In this document: in pieces, positions 45,697-58,800 of the stretch
Numbering within the stretch: the first letter of the stretch is position 1
Layout of the letters: every line of letters starts with the position of its first letter
From: Siderastrea siderea
Taxonomy: Eukaryota > Cnidaria > Anthozoa > Scleractinia > Rhizangiidae
Direction of reading: 5' to 3'
Length of the DNA stretch: 64,000 bases
Assembly (NCBI GenBank): GCA_964030785.1
Contig: OZ034972.1
Coordinates: forward strand, 15,261,231-15,325,230
Position numbers and translations under genes: made by a program
The notes under the pieces: generated by a model
Database searches by the model: none
Told to the model about the DNA's origin: nothing
What the model saw: the letters and a program-made list of their open reading frames with translations, nothing else

Positions 45697-48600
45697 GTAA
45701 TGTTACTCAGAGGGATTAGCCTGTATTAACTAAATTATGGACTGGCAAAATGGACATCGCAATAACTGAAATTTCAAATATCTTTCTATAAATCAGAGTT
45801 AGTAAGTGGCAAAAATACTGTCAACTTAGTGGACAGTCCTTCTAACAGAAGAGGTGCCTCTTCCATCGTCTGACTTGTTTAATAGACCGAAAAAGCAAAG
45901 CCGATTTCAAACACAACTGATTTCTTCTGATTCTTTCCTTAACATCTTACTGCAACCAGACCTTGTAAACAAATTAATGTGGATTAGCTAAAATTAATTT
46001 TAATAAATAAATTTGGTATCCAACTTGTCATATAATGCTGTTTTGCGTTTGTTCGGTCCACACAAATTCCCGCCGAAATTATAGACATTATAGTGCTTTT
46101 ATTGAGCACTGATCACTGATCGGGGGGCGTTCCTGCCTCTACGTGAAATACGCAAATGCGTACCAGAATTTCTCGCCTTAAATATGATATTTTTCTATTT
46201 GACGGCTTATAATATAGAAGAGGAAATTAGAACTCAAGTATAAGTAGATAAGGTAATGTGCAATTTCAATATTGGCATTTTCTTCAACACAATTCATAGT
46301 ACGGAGGAGTGCGCTCGGACGTATTATATTCTCTCTTCGTCTTGTACTTTCAAGTAAAACTGATATAAGTGCGTGCAATTGTATAACAGGAGATACAAAC
46401 ACTGCTGGAAAACGAAATTAGCTGTAGCCTATGTTATTATGCGAGAACGACAACACGATTGAAATAATAAATGTTTTTTTCTGACTGTAATCATAATCTG
46501 TAACTATGTTTGTCTCCCTTCGGCTACGGGAAGGACCATTAGAAAAGTTATGGGGGTGAGGAGGGGTGGGGGGGGGGGGGGTGAGCAAAGTACAAAAAAA
46601 TTCATGCAATCTAATCACATCGCTTTTAGGCTTCGGAAACGAGTGCACTGACGGTATTGGAAGGAAAATAACCACTGAAATCAGCGTTTAACAACCATTT
46701 GTGACATCGCATCGTTTCTCAGGAAAATGAAACCAGAAACTGCAAGAAAACACTTCATTGATCCTTTTCGTTACTGGCATCCGGTGACAAATAATAATGT
46801 ACAAAAGTCAACAGTCAAATACTGGTCGCATCCAACGAACAGAACAAGCGTCATTATTTTGCTTTTCGTCGCGTTTTTTAATTTCTATTTTTATTTTCCG
46901 ATTGCTTACACCTTGAGCGGTCTCACCTTGCCGCAGATGAATTTTATAAATGAGTTTTTGGTTCGAATTTCCTATTTCCTATTTCCTATTTCCTATTTCC
47001 TGTTTCCTGTTTCCTATTTCCTATTTCCTATTTCCTGTTTCCTATTTCCTGTTGAAATTTCCTATTTCGAGTTTTTGGTTCGAATTTCCAAAATTGTCTG
47101 GTGATGACTTCTGAATGATGCGTAACACTCCTCTATGGGAAAATCGAGTCACGTTTTATTATGACTTGATGACATGTATAAGTCTGTCCTTACGTTTCCA
47201 CGATTCTGGTTTACATTTGATGCAGTGACATTTCGATTGTGAAGCAGCAGATTATGACGCCGTGCAGTAAGCTCATTAGATACGCTTGAAAAACCCCTCT
47301 CAAATTCTTAGAAAAGTTTTCTAAGAATTTTTATGGGAAAACAGGAGGTACTTGCAGTTCGCGCTTTCTCCGTCCTGTCATGTTCAGTTGCTCCGGCAAA
47401 GGGTGCAAGCTCTTATTCATTTCTGCCAAAATTTGGCACCCTTTAATATACTTCGCTTTAGTCACCATTTCTTCCACTTTACAGCCGATTTTGTGACCCT
47501 TTCGTATACTAAAATGGCAATTTTCCCTACCCTTTAGTATAATGCAAGCTTAAAAAAAGCACCCCTTTCGGGCGGAGCCTTCCCGTATAGCCCACTATAG
47601 GGAGCCCCCCCCCCCCGGAGTAGTACGGTGTATGTGCCTATTTTCGGACCCTTTTTGCAATTATCACGATAGCATACCTCGGAACAGAAGGAGCGAGCTG
47701 AGACTTTCCTAGTATCTAGTTTCTTCCGTATTTAAACACTTCCTAAAGAATTGCTGATTGAACGGCTGAGGCTCAACGTAATTTTGAAAAATAGTTCTGA
47801 AATTGAGCGGCCTACTTTCGGACAACTCGTCCCCATTTTCGGACAATCGTTCGTAGATGATTTCTAGCTTTTTCTGGAAAAATTCCTTTTCATCATGTCA
47901 ATATACGTATCGTTACAGAAAAGTGAAGTGATGCTGAAAGTAAATATTTCCTTTTAATTGTCAATTGACTTAGCCACCGCGTACTTTAGATTTTTAAGCC
48001 TGTGCATGAAAATATGTGAGGGTTTGAGCAGTCTTTTATGTGGTGCTATTTATGACAATGTACAAGGGGATATAAACTTTTTAGCTGTGGATGAAACGTT
48101 ATTCCGTCCTGTCCACTTACAGTCACATTAAATCTCAGAGCAGCAGGCCTAGGTCATTGTGGTTTTGTATCAGTGTTTCTTAGTTTTCCTAAACTGGAAT
48201 TTTTAAAATTATCGCAATAGTAAGGCCTTGGTCAAACTGGTTCAACATCATCCAACATTGTTGAATACAACCTTGTTGTACGAAAATTTTAATGGCAGTC
48301 AGCTGTGATCGATACCATTCGACATTACCCGAAGTAATTGAACGTCATTCAGCAGGGTGCAAATAAAATTTCCGAATTCAACCGAACAATGTAATTTCAC
48401 TTATTCCTATCTGGCCAGTTTCACAAAGAGGTGTAGTGCAGATTAAAATGATTCTTTGTCCAGTAACGGCCCACGTGAATCAGCGGGATATATTAGAAAT
48501 AAGATCGAGAAGTTTCTAAAGGTAATAAGATCAATACATGCTCCACTGTTGTATTCAGAGCCGACCAACGGGGTAGTGATTTCAAAATATCCTTCACTGA

Positions 48601-49832
48601 TGGCTCACCTTTTAGCTTGGGAGTCGCCCAGCATTTTCTTAGCTTTATACGTCTTTCACTGTAACAAATATTGACCTTTCAATGTAAAAATGAAAAGCCC
48701 TTAGATAAGTATTAACTTTCAGGCGTTAAAACACAGAGTATCAGGAACCTCTGTTAGGGGTCCGGACGAATCCATCGGTTTACAGGAAAAAACCCCGACA
48801 CCATAAGTAAAGGGAAAAAAATCTCGGACAAGGCTCAGTAAAAGCAATAAATAATTCCATATGACTATCTACCCCGAAATGTCTTCGTTTTAAATGCTGT
48901 ATTTTTTTACAGTCTCCTCCGATCCACCGATGATGCAGAAGAGCAAAACAGCAGCTCAAGCAGCAGCCCATTTTAGTCCTTCTCCCATGTACCTCGGGTG
49001 ACTGTGCTTTACAGAAGCTGGGATGTTGTGTTCTCCTCGACAATGTTCACAACCTCAACCATTCAGGCCTCATCCCAAGTACAAACTGATTCAAAAAACG
49101 AAGTTGCCTTCAGGTCATTCTTCGACCTAGTTTCAAGCGACACCATCTAAAGTCCACAAAATTAAAAATAGGAACCTGTCTCGAGGAAACCGGTCTTCGA
49201 CAATGACATCAATTCATATCAATATTCCAACGAAACAATTCTGGGGTGCCTTTTAAGAGCAACGACACCTTCACACCTTCAGTAAATTTTAACATAAAAA
49301 TAGAATGGAACCACGCCCACAGATCCAGATTCTGCAACCGAGACCCACCCTACCAAATTTCTGACCAAGGATTGACTTTTCTTCGTAACATGCGAGCTTT
49401 TAAATAGACATAATTCTTCATAGTTTGTGAAATAAGAAGCAATTTTTATTTATTTATCTGTTTATTTGTTTATTTATTTATTTACTTATTTATTTATTTA
49501 TTTAACTGTGATGTTGTAGCCTCCACCTACATTTACAAAAAATGACCGTCACGTGAAATAACCGTCTTACATCATGCGAACCGTAATCTGGAAACCGCGC
49601 CCACCGCACATTTTTTTGTGGAGGCATTATGTTTTAGAAACGTTTTCTGCTTCCTGGAAACAAATTTTGCTTCCGCGACAAATGTTAATCCTGTGCGCAA
49701 ACGGAGAACCTCACGTTGTTTCCGTGACAGTGTTTCCTCGTTTCCAGCGACATTTCTGTAACCTTTTTTTGGTTCTTCTAACAAGTTGCTGAATTAAAAA
49801 AAAAAAAGAAAAAAACTCGTGGCGAGTACTTT
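45697..49832. other. Gene-poor spacer with simple repeats
   Basis: I see no gene. Contents are a poly-G tract (about 46568-46581), a heptanucleotide tandem repeat (46968-47075), a poly-C end (about 47605-47617) next to CCCACTATAGGGAG (resembling the decayed element end near 13925-13958), and a TTTA-rich simple repeat (about 49439-49506). Several 60-125-codon frames here have no protein-like features. Confidence 0.5.
46968..47075. repeat. Heptanucleotide tandem repeat (TTTCCTA/TTTCCTG)n
   Basis: About a dozen 7-bp units, mixing TTTCCTA and TTTCCTG. The apparent SYFLFP-type peptide repeat in one frame is a by-product. Confidence 0.9.
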
Positions 49833-50015
49833 GGGTGTGTTCCTTTGGGATGATCCAGAGCAGGATCATTGATCCAAGATCACTCGGATCATTGTGCGTC
49901 AAAAGAACCGAAGGATCCTTGTCGAGAGTGAATTCGTCGGTACCTTTGATGCACCATGATCCGAGTGATCTTGGATCAATGATCCTGATCCGGATCATCC
50001 CAAAGGAAAGCACCC
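49833..50015. repeat. MITE-like foldback rich in GATC
   Basis: The ends GGGTGTGTTCCTTTGGGATG and CATCCCAAAGGAAAGCACCC pair, and the stem continues through GATCATTGATCCAAGATCAC / GTGATCTTGGATCAATGATC. A related half-end (GGGCGTGTTCCCCTGGGACG) sits near 11328. No reading frame. Confidence 0.85.
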
Positions 50016-50506
50016 TTAGGCTTAAGTAGTGGAGACTGAGTTCGCAAAAAGAACACTGAGTATCAGTAATTTTCAAACCAGTACAATTATTTTCTCGGCT
50101 CGGTAAATATCCACCACTTTTCTTCGACACTGAAGGAAATAACTGATTGCTTTTGTATACGCCGCAGAAGTGTCCAGCCAGTCCCAGAAAGTTATTTTGT
50201 TTTCTGATAACCTAAACTGGTTTTTCTAAAACTAATAAATGTGTTCGGCTGCGGATGACTAGGGTGGAAATGAATTGCAACCGACTTTTTCAAGTTCTTC
50301 CTTCGTGTTTTGGAAAACTTTCACGTATAATGGTTTGTTCTCCCTTTCGGAAACTCACTTGGTATCTTTTTCTTGGTGTTCCAAGAAAAAGATAAATAGA
50401 ATGGTTTCAAAAAATAGAATGGTTTTAAATACATTTTTGTTTGGTTTTACAATTCCAGTTTTCACCAAAAAACGTAGAAATCACCGTCACGTAATTAACC
50501 CCTTAA

Positions 50507-51819
50507 GGAGGCTCGCAACAGTTTTTTTGACCTTGGAGTTTTTCCTTTGAAATCGAAATTTCGCGTAGAAAATAAACTTCGATTTCCTTGATACTACACC
50601 ACCTTTTCAACATATGACCAAAGTTTATTTTCTCATTGGTTTCCTAGCAACAGCTGTCACCATAGCAACGGTAATGGACCTCTCATTTTAAATTATGTCG
50701 AATATCTCGAAGACTAGTCAGACACTTTATGACGAAACTTGAACTATTTGAACTACTCAACCTACACATCTAGTATGCGAAATTAGGGAAAAATCTGTAA
50801 GAGCGGTTTCAAGTAAATCATGATTCATTTTTCTTACGGGCTGATTTTGGTCATTCCTGCAATTTTCTCCAACATTTCAAGAAAGATAAGACTTACCACT
50901 TTCTCTTTTCGGTTGAAAGATCTTTTATGATAGCAAAACATTCTTAATGTACATTGAGCTTCCTAGGTGGCTGCGATTTTGAGATATTTATATTTAAAAA
51001 CTGCTAAAATGCAGCACAAATCAGTCAAAAAGTTCCTAATTTGCATAAATAGAAATATTTCTAAACTGCCCTTACAGATATTTCTTTTAAATTGATTGCC
51101 GTTAGAATAATAATTCTTTTTGATATTCCAGTTAGTTTTAGGAGGAATAAACCTTTCTGTTACTAGATAAGAAGGCTGAATCTCGGTCAAGTTTCAGTCG
51201 TTATTAACTTTCAACGAACAACAGTTTTATTTTGTTTTTCCTGGTCTATTTCACGGTGATTCACGTGCAATGAATATTTAGACACGCTGCGCTTGTGTTC
51301 TCTTGTGCGTTTATAATTCCTTCTCCTAATATCCTGAGCTTGTTTCTCGTTATTTTTCGGCCCCAGAGTAATGCCGTCGTGGGCGTTAACATGTATACAA
51401 TCCGTAATAAAAAAAATGTTAAAACGTCATTCAGTATTTAAATACTAATGGAAAAGAGTCTCCAGGAAGAAGCTCAGAACACGAAAATTTTTATTTTGAC
51501 CAAAATCAGCCCGTAAAAAATGAATCATAATTTACTTGAAAACGCTCTTACAGATTTTTCTCTAATTTCGCATACAAGTTGTGTAGGTTAATGAGTAGTT
51601 CAAATAGTCAAAGTTTCGTCATTAAGTATATTTAAAATGAGGGGTTGTCCATTACCGTTGCTATGGTGGCAGATGTTGCTAGGAAACCAATGAAAAAATA
51701 AACTTTGGTCATATGTTGAAAAGGTGGTGTAGTATCAAGGAAATCAAAGTTTATCTTCTATGCGAGATTTTGATTTCAAGAGATACACTCCAAGGTCAAA
51801 AAAACTGTTGCGAGCCTCC
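50507..51819. mobile_element. TTAA-flanked foldback element with ~330-bp TIRs
   Basis: The left arm (50507 to about 50853) and right arm (about 51498 to 51819) are inverted copies, roughly 90% identical by eye, starting GGAGGCTCGCAACAGTTTTT. TTAA flanks both ends (50503-50506, 51820-51823), the signature duplication of piggyBac and Kolobok elements. The ~640-bp core has no credible transposase, so it is non-autonomous. Confidence 0.9.
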
Positions 51820-51928
51820 TTAAATTGGACAAAAACTCGCGCGAATCGACCCCTGCTTCGCTCGGAGATGAATAATTAACGGGCGTGGAAGTGAATAGTA
51901 GTGGATATTTGCCGAGCCGTGACCACTT

Positions 51929-51959
<31 letters not shown>

Positions 51960-52199
51960 GTACATACCAAACCAGTGGATAGCCAGCACCAAATAGTTCC
52001 GTTTTTCTTGAGAAATGCGGGAAAACTCGCGCGCGAAATTCAGAAAAATGACAAAGGCGAATAGCAGATACCATCCCGAGTTTCAGTAGCCAATCAGAGC
52101 TATTCACGCTATTCACTTCTGTAGTACGTACTAAAATTATTTTCAGTGGCATACGCATTCTTAATACTGGTCTCACATAGTCTGTTATAATAATGAAAA

Positions 52200-52839
52200 T
52201 ATTTAACGAGGGAACCTAATTTGCAAGGAGGTTTTCGTGGGACTCTACAAACAATTAAAAAACAAAACAAAACAAAAATAATAATTAAAAACAAAACATT
52301 GAGCACTACCTTAGGGAATCAAATTTTTACAATGAGAAGTTTCTGAACAGATATCTCAATCTTATTATTGGAAAATGAGATGCTGATCACGAACTGATTT
52401 GAATAATGACTGTTTACATTCAAACCGACAATACAACGTAACGTCAGATCAATTATTGAGAAATCTTAACAAGTTCTTATTCAAACTTGAGCACCATATA
52501 AACACAACCAAATGAAGTTTTAAGATATTTTCAAAACTGAAGCTAATTGCACACTTTCTTAAGTGACTCAATTACAGCGCTATTTAAGAAATTGAGTAAA
52601 AGTAAGGAAATTCATTTGAGTCGTCTTGCGAGAAAAAAGACGCGTCCCTTGTTGTTACTTCAACAACCAATTGTAATCTTGACAACAATGACAATAAAAA
52701 CCCAAATCAAACGCTCTAGGAAAATCCGACTTTGCATTATTAAAGTTCATTGTTTACTTCAAAGCAAGGGTTATCGCAACAGCATTTATTAACGGAAAAC
52801 AAACGGTGGCGGCTGAGAGAACTCGCAGGGGTTAAAGCC
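52200..52839 (+). other. 5' flank of the SLC6 gene
   Basis: This is the presumed promoter and 5' UTR upstream of the ATG at 52840 (context AAAGCCATGTC, a fair Kozak match). It contains an A-rich AAAACAAAAC run near 52258-52295. No clear TATA or initiator can be assigned. Confidence 0.35.
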
Positions 52840-55800
52840 ATGTCTTCCGTTGGCTCTGATCAAGTATTCACAGGTTAGTGTCATGACCCTTGTTCTGATT
52901 TGGTCGGTTATATTGTGTGGCAACATAAAGCGGTTTGTCGCGCTGCATAAAGTTATCTTATTTGTTCAAATTAATAGTCATCGACTAATGTAAGGCCTAA
53001 ATTCTGATCAAGCTTTCCAAAAATAAGACTGTGATCGAGACTAACGAAAATTGAACATCGAGGACAACAACACTTCCACACACTTCCACAACAAAGCAAA
53101 AATAATCAGGTTCTATTTACGGTTTTAGGTGAAAAAAGTGTTTGATTGATTTACTGCTGCATTGAGTAACATGTTAGAACTGGCGCCTGTCAGTAAAATA
53201 AATGTCGTGAGGTATACTAAGGAGTAACGCGAAGTCGTCTTTTTTCTAGATTAGTAAAAAGTGGCCGCGTTCCAGCCATACTTTCACACTTCTTTGACTA
53301 CTCCGCGTTTCTGTATTGTGAAATAACGTTAACGAACTTTTACCATTGTTATTTCGTGCGCAATATACAACTATTTCGTAATTATGAAGGGCCACGTCCA
53401 GACCGAAAGTAGAATGGGTATTCAATAAAAGCTATTTGCAAAGCTTCACGCCGACAGTGAGCGTGTAGTAAATTACACTCGATTGATCGCCAATTTAAGT
53501 TTACCAGTCTTTGGAGTTGTCGATAGCGAAAAGCCCACAAGTCAAATGATTAAAGCTGTTCGGTTTGCGGACAGATGGCAAAATCGATCAATTTGTTTGT
53601 TCGGTTCGTTCTCAAACACTTGTTTTGTAGCAGTTGCACATCAAGGTGGAGCGTTCTCGATGGTAAAGAAGAACATTTCCCTTGACCCCAGCTTTTAAAT
53701 GCATGAGCTTCCACCGAAAGAACGTGTGATCACAACACCGATACGGTAACAGGTATCTTTGCATGGGACAATGGGGTAAGCCTGCTAGCGCCCAGGCCTC
53801 CTCCGACATTCACTGTTCGTCCCGGGAAGAAACCGGGCAAAGAAACTGCAACAAAACTTGGTGTTGCACATGATAGTCTTCAAACTATTACGTGTCTCCG
53901 ATTAGTAGGCTACATGTAGCCAGCTAGAAGACAAGACACATTAATAAAGTTGTTCAGTTCAGTTCAGTCTCAGAAAGCGGTTCCCATAACGACAACTTCC
54001 GGTGAAACTCTGAAACAGAAAATCCTAAAAAATTGTGTGAAAGTGCTTCGAATCGATATCGGTTGGTAGCCTGCTAATATATACAGCTGTTGTCAAATCT
54101 AAGAGAAATGTGCCAAAACAACCCAACCAACCATTCTAAAACGCTTTTTTTTCTTCCCGCTTACACCCCTTCATATTTGCACCAGTCATAACCCGTCCCT
54201 AGCAGCCCCGCACTCCCATCGCTTACCAACACCACGCCTGTAGGAGGGTATAAAAGCAAACAACCCATGAGCTCCTCCGCAGTTTTATTAGTGGGTGTTC
54301 CAGTTTTAAATTAAGGCGGCGCCGAGAGGGAGGAATGGTTACTCTTAAAGAAGGAAAACAAGATCACAGCGAAAAACCGTTAAGGATTGGCGAATCTTTT
54401 GCAGACCTGGATCAGTAGAGTACTTGAAATAATGAAAAACTCAACGGCAAACTTATCCTTATAACAGCCGGAAAAGAAAGACGGGAACAAAAAGAGTTAG
54501 ATATATAAATGGATATTCTTCGGCGAAAGGCAGTTTTTCCTTCTCTAACCTCAGTGTAGTTGTTTGGCTTATTATCATGCAAAGGTCATTTCAGTTTGCT
54601 TGTTATCCTTCACTTAATATTTGAAAAGGGGGAGACACTTGTGGTGACGTAAAAATAATAATAGTGAAGTAAAGATAGATTAAGGATTGAGTTAACTGCC
54701 TCCAGGTCACCAAAATTGTTACAATGTACTGTTCTTTGTCACAGACGTTCCTCCCAGTCCAAAGAGTGCAGAGTTGAGTGGAATGGAACATGTCTTTATT
54801 TCAAAACACCTGTATGATCCAAAAGGACAGAATGGTGAGTTAACGAAAAAGGGTTTATAGGGCAAGAAAATAAATATACATGGTTCCATTGCATTATCTA
54901 GGGCTCATATCATATCGTTGTTAGACCCACAGAGAGGGAGTTTCAGGGCTCAACGTATCTGGCCCAACTCAACCACAACCCCCCTTTTTGCGACTCTTGA
55001 AAATTTATAATACATCGCAGTTTTTGGTCTGAATGATCTCTGACTGATCCTCGGTAACTTTTTGAGTGCAGTGTTTGGCTAAACAAAACTCACGCAGTCA
55101 AAGGAAAGGAGCTTCAAGATTTAACGTTTAGCTCGTGCTGGCGTGCAGCGACGAGCGACTCTAGGGACTAGCCAATCAGATGTGAAAGAGAAACCATAGT
55201 GTTTTGCCAAAAGCCCGCTTGGTCGAAAGCCGATTTACGCAAAAAGTGCAACCAAGGATTAAATATTAACTAAGGTTTCTGCTTTTCTTACGATTAAACA
55301 ACTTCATTATAAACGACGGACAACAATCACAGTACAACTCTGGCATGAACTCGCTTATAGTTTCATGTAAAACAGGAAAAAAGAGAGACCGAAGCGAGGC
55401 AATTTCATAGTGGATATTCTATCAATAAATAGCACAGATGACACCTGGTGATGGTTCTGACTTGAAACCGAAATAGAACTTTACGACATCAAATTCGGCT
55501 GTGCTTTTCACTGGTAGAATAATTACCATCAAGGCCAATAAAAAGGCCAATAAAAAGGCCTCCTTTTTATTCTGTTTTGACGTACTCCTTGGCTAACTTT
55601 GATTAGTGCAACGGTACTTTAAACAACTGGATACAGGTGAATTTTTACTACGCTTGCCACGGCTTCGCTTTGAGTTCTCATTGGTTGGTTCCACTTTTTG
55701 TGGGTATCCCGAGTTTGCCGTTTAGTATTAGTGAGCCATGGTTTCAAAGCTGCAGGATACAGGTAAGGGCGCATAAGCGTGAAGCCATAAAAAATGATCA

Positions 55801-58800
55801 ATGTGCGCACGGCGGAGAATGGCCGGAAGGAAAATCTTGAACCTTCTTTGTGGGGCAAGAGCTCATCCATAGACCGCACCCTTAACACTGAGAACATTGT
55901 ACGTCACGTGTGACTTAGAAAGCCTATCTGATAATGCAAATCACACAGAGAACAAAAGAAATCTACGTTAACACTGGCTTTGTTATTCAAATACAGCTAG
56001 AAACCAATTTAAAAATTTAAAACTTATTACGAAACGGCATAATCAAAACTGCGTCGCACTATTTCGCAACACAAGCCGTACCAATACTTGTTTTGCTGAG
56101 AATTCCTCGCATATTTCTTAGTCACGCTTTCGGTGAACGAACTGGCGGGAAATGGAAAGTAACCGAGGTGAGTTTAGATGCAAGAGTGCAGTGATTGAAT
56201 GATGGCCTCTTGCTTTTATTCAGTGCCATATTTAAGCCTTAAGTCAACAATGTCCCTCATTTACGATGCTTTTGCGGTCATCCCTGCCGCTTCATAACCC
56301 AACACCAAGAGATCGTACGCGATCTGACTAGAAATCATCAAACGACCACAAAATAACACTGAGCTCACGCTGATGGGAATATAAGCTATCTTCGTTTTGT
56401 GTATTGTCTTTACTACCTCAAACTGGTAAGATTTGGAAAAATATGACTTAATTCTTTGTTGTGCTGTCAACTGGAACATCGAGTGGATTACCTATAGAAG
56501 GAGAGGGCAGCACTCTTCACAGTTTTCGTTGCTGATTTGCTGTTTTCATTGCAGATTGGTTTTGTTATTACGAGTATCGATATGTTTTACGATCGAAAAA
56601 ACTCAAAGGAAAGAAAATATCGCTTACACCCGCAATAACTTTGCTAAAAATATCGTACGTTGACAGAAAGAGGGAGGTCGATGATATGTTTAATTTCTGT
56701 TTTGACATGCTACTCTTCAGGTCAATCCACCTCATCTTTGTCCTAAAAGAGGATAAAAACCCAGACACTTTGAAAGCCGTTATGTAGCGAGTTTGTGATG
56801 TTGAGTTATGAAATATGTCATTCTTGACATTCCTTAGTCCAAAAATATGTCAAACGCGAGCTTTGGCTTTCAACTCTCTCTCTCTCTTTCTCAGCATAGC
56901 AGTGCTTAGTTGTAAGCGCCAGGACCAGAACAAGCCATTAGATCAGATAGCAACTCATTCGTCGACTTTTAAGGTGCTTATAATGCCGTCATACTCTAGA
57001 GATTCTAAATAGGCGTTAAAATCATGTAGTGAACGCCGCCTAACAACACGACATCAAGATTTATAATTAGTTAAGTCGCATCGCGAGCCTCTTAAAAAGA
57101 TAACTCGATTTGAAGCCAATGAGGGGAGTTTTCATACAGAATTATCGTACAGCATATCTGATATAATACAAGTTATCGCACCATATCGCCAAAATGTATC
57201 GTAAGTTACTTGGAGGCTTCATCACTCTCGTGATTCTCGACGCTAGAAAGGCGGGTGGTGCACAAAGGACAACTTAACCTCTGATCACACCACCAGCCTA
57301 TCTAGAGCATCATTGGTCCCAAAATTGGTAACAATTTTAAAATCATTTTATCGACCCTCTGCAATATATCACATTGATATCCGGCACAAATAACACTTGT
57401 TACAAGTTTAGTCAGAATTTGACTGCTGATCATTTGAACAGAAAAATAGTCATCTTGTTTTAATGTTATCGAGAATTATATGATGACCTTCGAAAGGTGC
57501 TAGCATAAAAACTTGATTTTCGATTAAACGTAACTGAGAAAATCAGTCGCGGCTGTACATAACCTCGACCTAACAATCGATCGTATCTGTATGCAAATTT
57601 CCTCTATTGCATATATTGCCCAATACCTCCTCATTCAAACACGCCATAAACGTGCAAGCAACAGGACGCTCCCACCTACAAATCAGAAATTTATCAGATT
57701 TAATACCTTAAAACTTTCTTGCAGTATCTACGCTCGCCTTTTTGATAGTAACGCAAAAACGCATCTAACCTGCAAACAAGCGTGCAAGCGTACAATGCCG
57801 AATAATCGTAAGTCTCTGAATAGTGCGCGCGTCACATTACATGAGAAGCCAGTATCAAGTTTACTTCCTGATCTAAGCCGCGCGTACGAGAAATACAGGA
57901 TATCAGTGTCACAGACTCGTTTCAGCTTAAAACCTGTGTTGTTTGTCACAAATACGAGGCTGTGTGTGGCGACATCCGGTAACCCTTTAAGCCCCAACAT
58001 CAACAACATGCATGTTCTCCTCGTATGTCTTTGTTCTAGTTCGAAGAATTTGATTAAACATCAAGACCTTTATTTGTTTGGTGATCATTTCCTTGATTCT
58101 CGTGACCTTTATGTTTGATCATGCGGTAACATTGTGAGGAGAATTTATATACTGGTCACTACTGGGGCTCAAAGGGTTAAGGCTCTGTCTACATACACGA
58201 CTTTAGAAAAATACTTTCACCAGAAAATTTTTCTGAACTGGCTAAGACGGAAACTGACCTCATGCTTCGTTAGTCTCCAAGTTACAAGATAAACAGCTTT
58301 ACTTCTATAAAAACAGAGGGTCAACATAAGTTCCGGAGCACATCATTATTGTTTGCTTTGAAAAAGAGAAAAGAAGGATATTGGCGTACGGACAAAGTTA
58401 AAAATAATTGCGTAGCTTATAGCTTGCGGTGATCAGGCTACGTAGCTGATTGACCAGAAGTTTGTCTAGAATCGAGTCTTGAGAAAACTACGAATTCATT
58501 ATGATAATTAAATAAATACCTTTGAACAAGACACAGAAAGGCGTTTCTGTATATTTGTTACCCACTCACTGTTTGTGAATTAAACACTATCATTTTGTAA
58601 AATATGTACAAAATTTTAAACGGACCATACCAATGACTGACATGTTTACAATCGGCCAACTTCGCAGAAGTTTTTGTAAACTGATTCAGAAAGAAAAATC
58701 AATTTGTTCAAAACAAAAGAGCGTAGATCCAAAATGGCTTTGTATATTTTTAGTGAGTCACTGCTGTTTAACGGGTTTTACAAAGGGGTGAGTTAGCAAT

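Noticed and set aside
46727..47104. 125-codon frame with SYFLFP peptide repeats
   Set aside because: The repeated peptide comes from a heptanucleotide simple repeat, and the upstream part has no recognisable homology.
57591..58118. 175-codon plus-strand frame in SLC6 intron 2
   Set aside because: No domain-like pattern, no splice context, and its 3' part is MITE sequence.
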